A stretch of 64,000 nt of DNA, taken from the NCBI GenBank assembly GCA_015178975.1, contig WHVD01000194.1, forward strand, positions 62,001 through 126,000, given 5' to 3'. The number at the start of each line of letters is the position of its first letter. Positions within the stretch are counted from its first letter, which is position 1. Origin of the DNA: Hysterangium stoloniferum (lineage: Eukaryota; Basidiomycota; Agaricomycetes; Hysterangiales; Hysterangiaceae). The notes beneath the pieces are model-generated. The model was not told where the DNA came from and searched no databases. It saw nothing but the letters and a program-made list of their open reading frames with translations. Below are positions 10,261-21,152 of this stretch, in pieces. The position numbers and the translations under genes were made by a program.

Positions 10261-11000
10261 CACACAAGGTCGACTCCCTCGGCTACAAGACCACCAGCCA
10301 CTCATTAATGTTTATAGAAGTACATCAAAAATCCGAGTCAAGCACATCAAGTCAGATCCCGAGATGTCAAGTTCTCAACTCACAAATACGACTGTATCGC
10401 CGTGAAGCTATTAGCCAGCTTTTAGATAGACTGGAATATCTCCTGGATAAATAATATCACCTCGTGACATTAGACTAGATTTAAGAAAATAATAAAATTG
10501 TGAGCTGCAAGACTTAGGACTTGCACTTACCAACGAAACTCTTGTGCATCGTCAAACTCTGGATCAACGCATACAAGCCTCCACTAATAGACGGATCATC
10601 AATGGCACAAACGTTTGCACACACGGGGGGTGGTGGTCAATTCCAGTCGAGACAATACGGGCAATCCGGCATGGGTGCCGTGTCTTTCTATGAAGTAGCC
10701 AAAACGAATGCGCAGGTGAACCCTAAGTATTGCATGGACGGATCGGGAAAGGATAGTGGGGATGAAAATTCTGCAGCGAGAAGCATGATATAACTTTGAG
10801 AAGAAAACTCTGGGAATATGGCCATGAGGCTTCAGACCCTCCCATCAAGTATGCTGTTGGAACGTGAGCCCAAATGGTGGTTCTAGCCCAGGAGACACCA
10901 CCAGATGTCCCCTTAGAAGTTCATCCCGACTGAGAGTACTCATTAATTCTGAACCCAAGAAACTGAAAAGAAAAAATACAACGTGATATTCAGGTGTGAC
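10261..11000 (+). repeat. C block variant
   Basis: This is a C-type block preceding a P block, as in other units; its partner is at 52,161-52,880. It contains a 90-codon open frame (10,521-10,793) with a Gly/Gln-rich stretch, HTGGGGQFQSRQYGQ. In the partner copy a base is missing inside this stretch, so conservation as protein is not supported. No known domain was recognised. Confidence 0.4.
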
Positions 11001-11500
11001 CGCAATTAGCATAATTAAGGAATTATTAAAATGGGTTCCTCGTTGGAATGCTGAAACGAAGCGCCTGAGGCTGTACCTGATAAGCACTGCCATGGATAGC
11101 ATCTCCTCCATTTACACATTGTATCCATCGATATGTCACGTCTGAAATGATGAGAAAGCTGGATTGGCCTGAAATCCAGCGCTCAAGAACTGAGAAGTTA
11201 CCACATTATGCGTTGACAGCTTGTCAATGAATTCCCAGCTGCCACATGTGTTGTCTGCAGTATGCGATCTAATGAAGTTCAGGAATATCGGTAAAAAGTA
11301 TTAAAGTAACTTGAGAGTATCCTGGCTGTATTTTTGGAAAAGGACGAGTGGGCCTTCAAGTCATTTAATAGGAAACGATGGAACAGTGGGTATCCTGTAG
11401 GAGCACAGCCTCAAAGCTATGGCTGAACATTGACTCTCCGGCTAACTGCACCTTAAAAGGGCAGTATTCCCTTCCGGGATGAGCATGACTCCTATCATCA
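11001..11500 (+). promoter_or_regulatory. P block (5' flank of copy A3)
   Basis: A shorter and more diverged P block ends at the A3 start codon. It shares the GCCTGAGGCTGTACCTGATAA and GTATCCTGTAGGAGCACAG segments with the P blocks at 35.7-36.3 kb and 51.9-52.2 kb. These belong to the same subfamily. Confidence 0.4.
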
Positions 11501-11880
11501 ATGTCAACTTCCAACGAGATAACTCTGAACAGGCAACATATAATACCACTCCTACAAGGGGTTGAGTGGCTACAACCCTTGGTTTCACAGGCTATATTGA
11601 GGGTAGAACGACAGGATATCAATGAAACAAAAATGAGGGAAAGATTCCAGATGAAACTTCGAGAACGATGGAGCTGTCTGGAACATGGGCAAGGTTTATG
11701 ATACCGAGCAGCTGAAGACGACGAGCACATACTACTGTCTGAAGAAGACGTGGAAGTTTGGGTGGAAGAATGGGTGTGCAAAATGAAATATGTTTCTTAC
11801 ATACACTCTTGACAAACCTCACTCTTTCAGTGTCAAGGAGAGAGAAATTGCCATGACCCCCCGACAATTATTAAGATGCC

Positions 11881-11893
11881 GGGGGGGGGGGGG
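11881..11893 (+). repeat. 13-base G run in exon 2
   Basis: The two sister copies have a run of about six G at this position, read on the minus strand near 51,520 and 35,300. The longer run most likely arose by polymerase slippage, or it is a sequencing homopolymer error. Confidence 0.8.
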
Positions 11894-12158
11894 TCCACCA
11901 ACACGACATCATCTCGGTGCATATCAGAGCCATAATCTCGACTGGGGAGGGAGCTCACTTCCTTAAAGCTCATCTTCAAGTATTAAAATTGCTCCAGGAT
12001 ATTTCGTAGGAGTCGGTTTGGAAAGGATTGGAATAAAAGTGCTGCTCAACGCAAAGAAGGTTTTGCTGATGGCAAAGTCGACGCTATACAAGCGAACGGC
12101 GCGTGGATACGGAGACGACAAGGGCTTTAACAAGCTTCTACAAAGGTATATTACGCTG

Positions 12159-12618
12159 AAAAGACTGGGAACAGTCATTCAAGAGAGCATTGATTTGATG
12201 AGGTAGGTCACAACATGGCAATCATTAAACACCGGACATACTTACTCAATGTTTGTAGACCCATACTCCGAATTCGACAACAGGCATCAGTGGTATTAGG
12301 GGGGTTCTATAGTTCAAATGTTATACAGCGAAGGAAGGGAGGACACACTGACAAAATGATAGTATTTTTGGGTTCGGCCTTACGCTTAAAAGACTGGGAA
12401 TAGTCATTCAAGAGATCATTTATTTGATGAGGTAGGGCCATAACATGGCAATCATTAAACACCGAACATACTTAGTCAATGCTTGTAGACCTATATACCC
12501 ACTCCGAATTCGACAACAGGCATCAGTGGTATTAGGGGGATTCTATAGTTCAAGTGTTATACAGCGGAGGAAGGGAGGACACACTGACAAACTGATAGTA
12601 TCTTTGGGTTCGGCCTTC
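12159..12618 (+). repeat. 230-bp tandem duplication over the exon 2/exon 3 junction
   Basis: Two adjacent copies of about 230 bases each span the end of exon 2 (AAAAGACTGGGAA), intron 2 with its GTAGG donor, and the start of exon 3 (CGAATTCGACAACAGGCATC). The join is at about 12,386-12,389. The sister copy at 51.0-51.2 kb has only one. Confidence 0.75.
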
Positions 12619-13635
12619 CTCTGGCGTCCCGGCGCTCGAACGTCGGATGTAGATCGGCGATCAGCTTCAATTACGTCTTCACGTTACAATGCTGTCATAA
12701 AATCACCGCTACACAGGAACGTTAATGAGGTTGCATCGACATTTATTCTTCAAATCCCGATATTTGTCATCCCCCTGCAATCCACCTCCCTTCCTCCTTA
12801 AGCACCTTGCGGTTATCGTGGACATGACTTGTCACGTGCGTCAACTGTCTGTAGTGGAGCTCACTGCGATCAGAGGCTTCATTGAATTCTGGGTACAACC
12901 GTGCGTCCCAACATCACATCCTTTTGTCCTGCTCACCAAAACCACAACAGACAAAATTACTCACACCGACTTTCCTTCTATGAATCTCCTATACAGCTTC
13001 TAGTGTGCTGCATCCACCAAGATACCTGGTTTCGAAATATTGCTGGTGATGTATTGAAAGTTGTAGTGGACGACATAAACTTAGATATAGCGTCCTTGAC
13101 ATTTCACATCGATGAGAACACGTCACATTCACTGTGGCGCGATATATTTTCCCTAGAAACCTTTTTCGACGACAGGACATTCTTCCTGGATCATATCAGC
13201 CAGCTGAATGTGGTTTCCTCGCTCAATGAGCCCCTCCTAGTGTGTTGATATTGTTTTACCTTCCAGCACCATCTCATATCCTCCCCATCACAATATCCTA
13301 CCAGTCTGATTCTAACATACATGTGTCCAAATTCGTGGTTCCTGTGGTTAGGCAAACGACTAATCGAGGTCACTCTGAAGCTGATAGCTGCGTCTTACGA
13401 CATCAATTCCGCGTGTACCACAGTGTGCAAACTCAATATCATCCCCATTCTCGCCCGTCTTCTTCCACTTTGTGACGCAATGCGTGGCTTAATCACCGAT
13501 GAAAATCTCGGTGCTTCCCTTGAACGAGTAGCTGTCGCGGCTCATTCCTTCCTTTGTGTCATCGCCACACCTTTCACCGGTCTGTGCGTACCATTTAATT
13601 CAACATCCAGATTAGTGTTGGAGGACCATGAATAG

Positions 13636-15130
13636 CGTCCTGATGCTCTTGTTCCATACATTCCGCACGCATTATGTCTCTTGGATAGCACTGATACACT
13701 CTCCGAACGAGGAGGAAGGATAGTACTATTACTCTTTCCTTCACTCGCCTTGTGGCGATATTTATGTAAAGCTACATAGTATGACCCAATTCCACAGTGC
13801 ATATAGTCACTTTCGACCGCCTTTGTGTGCCTGGCAGCTTCTCCTTGTTGCTATGTCCACGTTGATATCACGCTCAGACGTTTCACAGAAAGCAGCGTAT
13901 CAGTTCGTTGGGATAGAATGAAGCCAGTCATTGAATAGCAGCAAACAACACCCGCAACTCACTAATCCATGCCGACGGTTATCTCGGTCAGATTCACCTA
14001 ATCATCAAAATCTATGTTCAATTTCCTGATGGGCCATCATGTGGCATAACCTCCGGAATGCAAGGAGGAGCCTTGAAAACGTACAGCGACTGCGTTGGGT
14101 GTATTCTATTAAGGATTTCCCTCCATTCGAAACCTCCCCTCGATGCCGGAGCGCCTCGCTCCCATGGGATCAGATTTGAGGACAAATAGAGGGCGAATAT
14201 TGCACAAAAGGTCAACCAGCATTCAAAGGCACTTGTGAGAGCGCTATAAGGTATAACTGATGCGTAGCGATACAGGAGACGTGCGAGGAAGCCAGAGGTC
14301 ATGACCACTTGATAGAAAGCGGGTCTAAATTAAGGATAGGAAGCCTACCCGGTGACACACCTGTATATCCCCGATATTCTGTGACCGCTGATTGAAGGAG
14401 GAAAATGAAGAGGAACAAGCCCCAAGGACACGGGATGTCTTGAAGAAGACGATGTTGACCTTTCTGGGATTTGGGTTAGCGAGGGATCACGAGCATTAGG
14501 GCTCGGGTCGCTGCGGTTGGGAATTCACCGCGTATTTTGGAATATATAAGGTCTATTTGTATATGTTTAGTCCTTATCCGTTTACAACGAGTACTGCCAC
14601 CTCACTCAGACAAACGGAAAGTTATACGGTCTAGGAACAGCACCACGAAACATTAACAGACGAAGCATCAGTAAATTGGTATTTGATTCGGGCCGCTCAC
14701 TGAAGGAATGCCCCGTAATCTAGAATGCGCGCCTGCACATGGTGTAGCGTCTGGAACAGCCTGGAGCATCCCAGATAGCCGTTCTTCCTCCGAGCGCCTG
14801 AAACCATTGTAATGATGAGTCTTCCATGCGAACAAATCTTTTAAAGGGAACCTTTTTGAGCACCTGGCTGGATTGGTGCTGCCATTACCATAAACAGGCA
14901 ACTGAATGAAACATGATGTCACCATTATCGAGGTGAATACGGTTTTCAGTGTCCGAGCACGTTTTGCCATCTCTCACCCACCTTTGTACGATTCCTGGCG
15001 ATTCAGAGTTCTAGTTAGTATGTATCTCAGGTTCGTTGGCCTCATCACCTGGGTTTATCTTGAATTGACAAAGATATATGTACAAAATGCCGGTCAGGCA
15101 CATCAAGTGAGATACCCAGCTGTCAGCTTC
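13636..15130 (+). repeat. 3' flank of A3 and full B block
   Basis: After the A3 stop come the usual 3' flank and the complete B block. Its landmarks are GTTGATATCACGC near 13,861, the CTCCCATGGGATCAGA segment at about 14,158, the GATGTCTTGAAGAAGACGA segment at about 14,436, and the RFAISHPPLYDSWRFRVLV-coding part at about 14,960-15,020. B may hold further exons of the same gene, since it follows A on the same strand wherever both are present. Frames are broken here. Open frames on the opposite strand are shadows. Confidence 0.5.
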
Positions 15131-15410
15131 TGAACTTGCATATAATAATCAAGTTAATTATGTACTAATACACATACATCAGCAAGTTTTAAAGCATTAA
15201 AAAATATGTCCTCTTTACACAATATATTAACAAAAATAGGTAGAAACATGAAAATGCCACGATAAGTCAGACGGGCAGAATATTACAGATGATGTTTTCA
15301 TCAGGAACCTCGCAGGTCCAGGACGGAAAATTAGGAGCAAAACCATGATACCATTCAATAATGAGGGGTTCCCCATTACTCCGCTCACAATGACCGGGTA
15401 ATACTAATTC
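15131..15410. other. AT-rich spacer between B and P
   Basis: An AT-rich spacer with TTATGTACTAATACACATACATC and ACAATATATTAACAAAAAT-type segments. The same spacer is found at about 19,310-19,530, 43,940-44,200 and 48,560-48,790. No gene is seen in it. Confidence 0.5.
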
Positions 15411-16008
15411 TAGCGTGTACTTTAATTATGACTGAATATAGATTACATGCACAATTTGTTAATGAAAACCTGACGGACTCGCCACAAACAGGCATATTTA
15501 CTTTCTACGCCAATTAGCCCAAGTAAAGAATTATTAAAATGGGATGCTCGTTGGAATTCTGAAAGAATTGAACACGAAGCGGATGCTTCCGAGAAATATA
15601 GCCGGAGTGGCGGGGCTGTCATGGATAGCATCCACTGCATTAAATATTCTATCAAACGTAAGAGATTAATTCCCAAAACTCTAGCGCTCGAGAAGTCGGA
15701 AGTTCCTACATTACGTGGTGAAGGGTCATCGGACTATTCATAACTGCCATATCTGCTCTCTGCCGTAGACAATCTGTTGAAGGCGAAGGAATTGGTGTAT
15801 ACCATAGTGGGAGAACTTGAGACAATCCTGGAGCATGTATGAATGAAGGAGGTTGAGGCTTGAGGTTGCGTAAAAGGAAAGGATGAAACACTGGGTATCC
15901 TGTATAACGCACCGCCACAATGCGATACCTTGAAATTTAGTCCCTTGATAATTGGAACTTGAAGGCGCAGCATCCCCTTCCGGTATCACAACAACTTCCT
16001 ACCCACCA
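15411..16008 (+). promoter_or_regulatory. P block (5' flank of copy A4)
   Basis: This conserved 5' flank ends at the A4 ATG. A TATA-like GTATAACGC lies about 105 bases before the start. The frame of exon 1 is open for only some 20 codons upstream of the ATG. This supports the MSTSN methionine as the start. Confidence 0.45.
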
Positions 16009-17927
16009 ATGTCAACTTCAAACGGGACGACTCTCGGCAGCAACGATGTGGTACGGGCTGAAAGCCTCCTACAAGAAGTTGAGTGGCTACACCCCTTGGT
16101 CTCCCCAGCTGCATTGAGCGCAGGAGAGCGGGAGGAGAGAGTTGACGCAGTGAGAAGGGAAAGATTCCGGGTAAAGCTTCGAGACCGATGGAACTGTATC
16201 GAAGATGGGCATGGTGTGTGTTATCGAGGTCCCGAAGATGACGAGCATATCCCACTGTCTGAAGAAGATGTGGAAGTTTGGGTTGAGGAATGGGTGCGCA
16301 AAATACAATAGCCTCTCGTGTACACTGTTGACAAACGGGAAGCCTTCAGTGCCTAGGAGAAGCACATTGTCGTGACCCACCGACTATTATTAAAACGCGA
16401 AGTAGATCCACCAACACAACATCGAACATGAACCCATATTGCAATCATCATAAGATCGACTGGGGAGTGGTTTCACGGGCTGATAGCTCGTCTTCAATTC
16501 TTGATATTAGCCCCGGGTATTACCTAGGTGTTGGCATGGACAGGATTGGGATGGGCGTGCTTCACAGCGCACAGAGAGCTTCGCTGATGGGAAAGTTGAT
16601 GATATACGGGAGAATAGCCCGTGGATATGAAAGCAACAAGGCCTTTAACAAGTGTCTACAGAAGTATCTCACTCTGCCAAGACTGGGAATGGTAATTCAA
16701 GAGACCATCGATTTGATGAAGTAGGGATACAACCGCGTCAACCATTGATTACTCAACATACTCGCGTCTTTCTAGCCCCACCTATCCCCTTCGAATTAGA
16801 CAACAGGCGTGGGTGGTCTTATGGGAGTGGTCGTCCTTATACCGGATATGGTATTCAAGTGGTATACAGCGGAGAAACGGAGTTCACACTGCCAAGCCTA
16901 TGACATATTTGGCTTGGGCCTTCCTCTGGTGTCCCGGCGAATGCTGTGATCAAATCAGTTACACACCAACGTGGATGAGGCTGCGTCCACATTCATTGCA
17001 CAAATCGCCGAATATCATTCATCATCTTTTCCTTCTTCAAATCTCCTCACCAGTGGCCTTGGGTATATCGTGGAACACATCTCCCACGTGCGTCAACTGT
17101 ATGCAGTGGAGCTCGCTGCGATCAGGGTTTGCATTGAATTGTGGTTCAAACCGTGCGTCGCGACATCACATTATTGCATCCTGCCAACCAAAACCAGAAC
17201 ACACAAAATGACTCACACAGAATTTCCTTGTTTGCATATCCTATAAGGATTCTCGTGTGTTGCATCCACCGAGATTCCTGGTTTCGAAATATTGCTGGAG
17301 ATGCATTGAAGGTTATTTTAGACGACGCAAGCCTCCATATAGCAACATTGACACTTCATATCGATTGGGAAACTTCATGTTCACTTTCGAACCGTATCAG
17401 AGACCTAGAAACCTTCTTCGACGATGGCACGCTTCGCACGGATCATATAAACCAGCTGAATGTGGTTTCTTCCCTCATTGAACCCCTCCTAAGGTATGTT
17501 GACAATGTTTGACCTTCAAGCACAATCTCATATCCGCCCATTCAAATATCCTACCAGTCTGATTATGACACACACGAGTGAAACCTTTGCTCTCCTCTTT
17601 TCAGGCAGGAAAATAATCGAGGTCACTCTGAAACTGATGGCTGCATCTCCCGACATCGAATCCGCGTGTACCATAGTGCACAGCCTCAATGTAATCGACA
17701 TTCTCACTCGTCTTCCACATTGTGACTCAATGCATGACTCAATCAACGGTCAATACTTCGGTGACGACGTTGAACAATGTTCCCTCGCGTCGCATTCCTT
17801 GCTTTCTGTCATCGCCACACCTTTCACCGGTGTGTGCATAGCGTCTCATTCAAGCTCCCGATCCGTGTTGGAGAATCATGGTAGGTCTGCCGATGCGCTT
17901 GTGCCATCCATTACGCACGATATATAA
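16009..17927 (+). pseudogene. family A copy A4, exons 1-2 intact
   Basis: Exon 1 is 16,009-16,293 (95 codons, intact). Intron 1 is 16,294-16,349 (56 nt). Exon 2 is 16,350-16,720 (123 codons plus 2 bases, intact; GYYLGVGMDRIGMGVL motif). Intron 2 is 16,721-16,775 (55 nt; GTAGGG...TTTCTAG). Exon 3 begins in phase at 16,776 but carries a deletion of about 50 bases after the WCPG codons (near 16,937). The minus-strand sister at 46.9 kb lacks this deletion, and it shifts the frame. Exon 4 (DSWFRNIAGDALKVI) and exon 5 (to about 17,927) are open, with a conserved GTATGT donor between them. The function is unknown. Confidence 0.72.
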
Positions 17928-19330
17928 TAGTTTCTCCTGAGTAACACCGACACATTATCCACCCAGCAGGAAGGATACTACTATTACTCTTTAGTTAACT
18001 CCCCTTTGGTAATATTTCTAATTTATGTAAAGCTGCATAGTTTGAAGGAATTCAAGAGCGCATGTAGTCACTTTTACTTTGTGTGCTTCGCAGCTTCTCG
18101 TTGATTCTATACATACGTTGCATATATTGGTGGGCGTTAGTGGTGGCTAGAATCACATCCAATTTATCAACGAGAATCACTTCAAATAGAATACGACTCG
18201 GAGCTTTCAAAGAATGCAGCGTATCAGTAAGTTGAGATACCAGGAAGCAAGTCATTGAAGAGCAGCAACCACCACCCGTAACCCACTAATCCATACCGAC
18301 AGTTATCTCGGACCGATTCACCCAATATTTAAAATCTATGTTTAATCTTCTGATTGGCTACCATGAGGCACAAGATCTGGAATAAAAGGAAGGGCCTTTG
18401 AAAGGGTGTTGGGCGGATTCAATTAAGTATTTCTCTCCATTTGAAACCTTGACCCGATGATGGAGCGCCTCGCTCCCATGGGATCCGACTTGAGAAAGAC
18501 GACCATCGCGATTATTGCAAGGAAGGTAAAACGAGCACCACAAAGCACGTTTGAGACCCATATAGTGTATAACTGATACTTAGCGATACAGGACAAGTTC
18601 GAGGAAGCCAGATTCCATGACCACTTGATGGCAAACCGGGCAAAAATTAGCGATAACAAAGCTTTCGGGGTGACACACCTGGTTATTACCGATATTATGT
18701 GACAGCGACTTGAATATCTTTGATCACAAGTGTAGTTGATTTTTTTCTGGGCAATTCTTGAGGGAGAAAAATGAAGAGGAAGAAGCACCAAGGACACGAG
18801 ATGTCTTGAAGAAGACAAAGCATCAGTCAATTGGTATTTGATCCGGACGGCTCACGGAGGGAAGTCCCCTTAATCTAGAATGCGCGCGTGGACATGGTCC
18901 AGCGTGTGGAACAGCCTGGAGCACGATAGCCGTTCTTCCTCCCAGCGCTTCAAACCATTGGAGTGATGAGTCTTCAATTGGATCAAGTCTTTTCTTATAT
19001 TTCAACGGAACCTCTTTGAGCACCTGGCTGCCTTTGGACTCTTATTACCACAAACAATCAACAGAGTGAGACATCTTGTCTGGGTGAACACGTTCCTCGG
19101 CTTCCGAGCATCTATTGCCATCTTTCACCGACCATTGCACGATTTTTGGAGATTCTGAGCTCTCGTCATTATGTATCTAAGCATCGTGGGTCCCATCAGG
19201 TCAGTTACAAGCGACTATAATCCAATTTAGACCACCACCCGCTCTTTAAATGGCAATGAGATAGATAAAAACCCGGGTCTGGCACGTCCAATGAGATAGC
19301 CAGGTGTCAACTTAATCTATGTATTTATGT
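17928..19330 (+). repeat. 3' flank of A4 and full B block
   Basis: Same layout as after A3. The start of B codes LLVDSIHTLHIYWWALVVARIT-like peptides in related copies. A piece near 18,450-18,650 reads MMERLAPMGSDLRKTTIAI and KFEEARFHDHLMANRAK on the plus strand with few interruptions. This suggests that B is coding in the same direction as A. The block ends in the SFTDHC/IARFLEIL-type tail at about 19,130. Confidence 0.5.
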
Positions 19331-19478
19331 ACTAATACACACACACCAGCATGCTTCAAAACATTAAGATATATCCACTGTACACAATATATTAACAAAA
19401 CTAGGGCGATAAGAAAATGAAGAAACACCGATAAGTGACGCGGGCAGGATATTACATATACCTTTTGTATCATGAACC

Positions 19479-20572
19479 TTGAAGGTCCAGGAAGGGAAAC
19501 GAGGAGCATACCATGACAACATTCAACCTAATCGGGGTTTCCGTCACGATACAGGTTGCTGGGAAAAGACAAAGGACTCCAACTCAAGCTGGGGGATAAA
19601 GTTACTTTACATCGCAAAGAAATATTCGCTGATGACAAAGTTGATGATATACAACCGAATGGCGCGTGGACGATGGGAAGGCCAGAATCTCGTTGATGGG
19701 TTTCGGCTCAGCTATCTCACTCCGCTCAAGCTTGGAATAGTAATTCAAGGGAGCATTGATTGATTGAGGTAGGGATACAACAGCATCAATGAGCGAATAC
19801 ATTCAAAATACTCACGTCTTTCTAGACCCACCTATCCCCGTCGAATTCGAAAACAGGCAGGGATGGTCTTAGAAGGGTTCTGGGTTTCAAATGGTGGAGC
19901 GCAGAGGAACTGACGAAACACTGCCAACCTTTTTGCATATTTGGGTTCGACCTTCTCCTCGTCTCCCGGCGCTCGATGGACGATAGAGATCGGGCATCAA
20001 CTGCAATTACGTCTTCGCTGTACAATGCTGTAATCAAACCAGCGCTACCAACGTGGATGAAATTGCGTCGACATTTATTCTTTAAATCCCCGGATATTTC
20101 TGATCTCCATGCATTGCGGTTATCGTGCATCAGAAAGTGGGAAGATCGGTAGGTATGCCGTCTATATTGACTAGAGCCATCTAGGAGAGCTAGCTAGACT
20201 CGGCTAGACACTACTTTGCGAGATCCGTATTTACTAGTAGGGATAAAATCTTACTATAGATATAGGGAGTCTAGGGAGGTTAGAGAGTCTACATAATGGG
20301 TGTAGACATTCCCTGTAGTGGAGCGCACTGCGATCAGAGGTTACATTGAATTAAGGGGGCAACCGTGCGTCGCGATATCACATCATTTCATCCTGCTCAC
20401 CAAGCCCACAACAGACAAAACTACCCACACCGACGTTCCTTGTATGAATCTCCTGTACGGCGTTTCATATGGTGGCTGCACCAAGATGCCTTGTTTCGAT
20501 ATTTTATTCCGGAAGGGAATGCTGCGCTTTTTAGGTGCAGTTAGCCCGAGAGTCGACTTCCAGGCTTAGGAT
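19479..20572 (+). pseudogene. family A copy A5, 5'-truncated
   Basis: The copy begins inside exon 2, fused to the AT-rich spacer. The exon 2 remainder (19,560-19,763) has the SLMTKLMIYNRMARG and LGIVIQGSID motifs, but the last codons are damaged. Intron 2 ends TTTCTAG at about 19,825. Exon 3 follows with frameshifts and is interrupted by the E insertion at 20,128-20,313. The exon 3 end (AIRGYIEL) is fused near 20,500 to a reversed piece of P block. The reverse-complement partner is at 42,885-43,980. Confidence 0.6.
20128..20313. mobile_element. E insertion (186 bp) in exon 3
   Basis: Relative to other copies, about 30 bases of exon 3 are replaced by this sequence. Inverted copies of the same event sit at 33,130-33,317 and 43,141-43,330, so it predates the duplications. 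The insert contains the hairpin GTCTACA...TGTAGAC and is rich in CTAG. A 30-40-base piece of it also occurs alone at about 59,876-59,918. I found no target duplication, so the element type is unclear. Confidence 0.5.
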
Positions 20573-21150
20573 GGTGGCCGTGCTCCTACAGGATACACAC
20601 TGTTCCGTCCTCTCCTTTTAACCAACTTGAAGGCCCACTAATCCTTCTAGTATAATACAGGCAGGATATTCTCACGTCACTTTACCATTCTGACACTTAT
20701 TCCTTGGACTTCATCAGATCATTTTAAAGGCCTCTAATTTTGTTCCAAGTTCTGTGCCTCATTATAGCCAATCCGGGAATTGAACACAGATTTTGAATAT
20801 TAGATGAATCTGACCGAGATCAATGTCGGCATGCATTAGTGAATGTTTGTTACGGGTGTCTTTTGCTACTCTTCAATCACTTGCTTCATATATCCCAGCT
20901 ACCTGACGTGCTGCTTGTGATATCTCAGTGGTAGTCTATTTTAAGTGATTCTCGTTGATAAATAGGCCGTGATTCTAACCAATACTAGCGCCCACCAGTA
21001 TGGCAAAATGGTGTCTAGCATCAACGAGAAGGTGCTAAGCACTCACAGGCGGCAAAAAGTGACCAAATGCGGGCTTTAATGGGCTCAAACTATGTAGCAT
21101 TACATAAATTAGATATATTGCCAACAGGCGAGTGGCGAGTTAAGGAAAGC
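20573..21150 (-). repeat. P fragment and start of B block (minus strand)
   Basis: On the minus strand this is the 3' flank of copy A6 followed by the first part of a B block (TATCAACGAGAATCACTT-type segment near 20,960). It ends at about 20,720 against a reversed piece of P block. No open frame worth calling. Confidence 0.45.
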
Positions 21151-21152
21151 GT

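Larger units (their letters stand above)
11501..13635 (+). pseudogene. family A copy A3, pseudogene
   Basis: Exon 1 is 11,501-11,773 (91 codons; subfamily motif ILRVERQDINE) with an in-frame TGA at 11,699-11,701. Intron 1 is 11,774-11,830 (57 nt). Exon 2 starts CQGERNCHDPPTIIK and is destroyed by a run of 13 G at 11,881-11,893, although its second half stays open. The exon 2 end, intron 2 and exon 3 start are duplicated in tandem. Exon 3 then shows a small deletion near 12,750. Exon 4 (DTWFRNIAGDVLKVV) and exon 5 (to TAG at 13,635) are mostly open. Partner copies are at 33.8-35.7 kb and 50.1-51.9 kb (both minus). Confidence 0.7.

Noticed and set aside
9835-10305. 156-codon open frame on the minus strand
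   Set aside because: It is antisense to the B-tail variant, and the partner arm has a stop in the same frame.
10521-10793. Gly/Gln-rich open frame as a separate gene
   Set aside because: The sister copy at 52.4-52.6 kb lacks a base inside the Gly run and the frame is not kept; it remains only a note.
18423-18830. 135-codon open frame on the minus strand, repeated at 44.6-45.1 kb
   Set aside because: The opposite strand carries peptide pieces that recur across more B copies and run in the same direction as family A; the antisense frame is interrupted in most copies.
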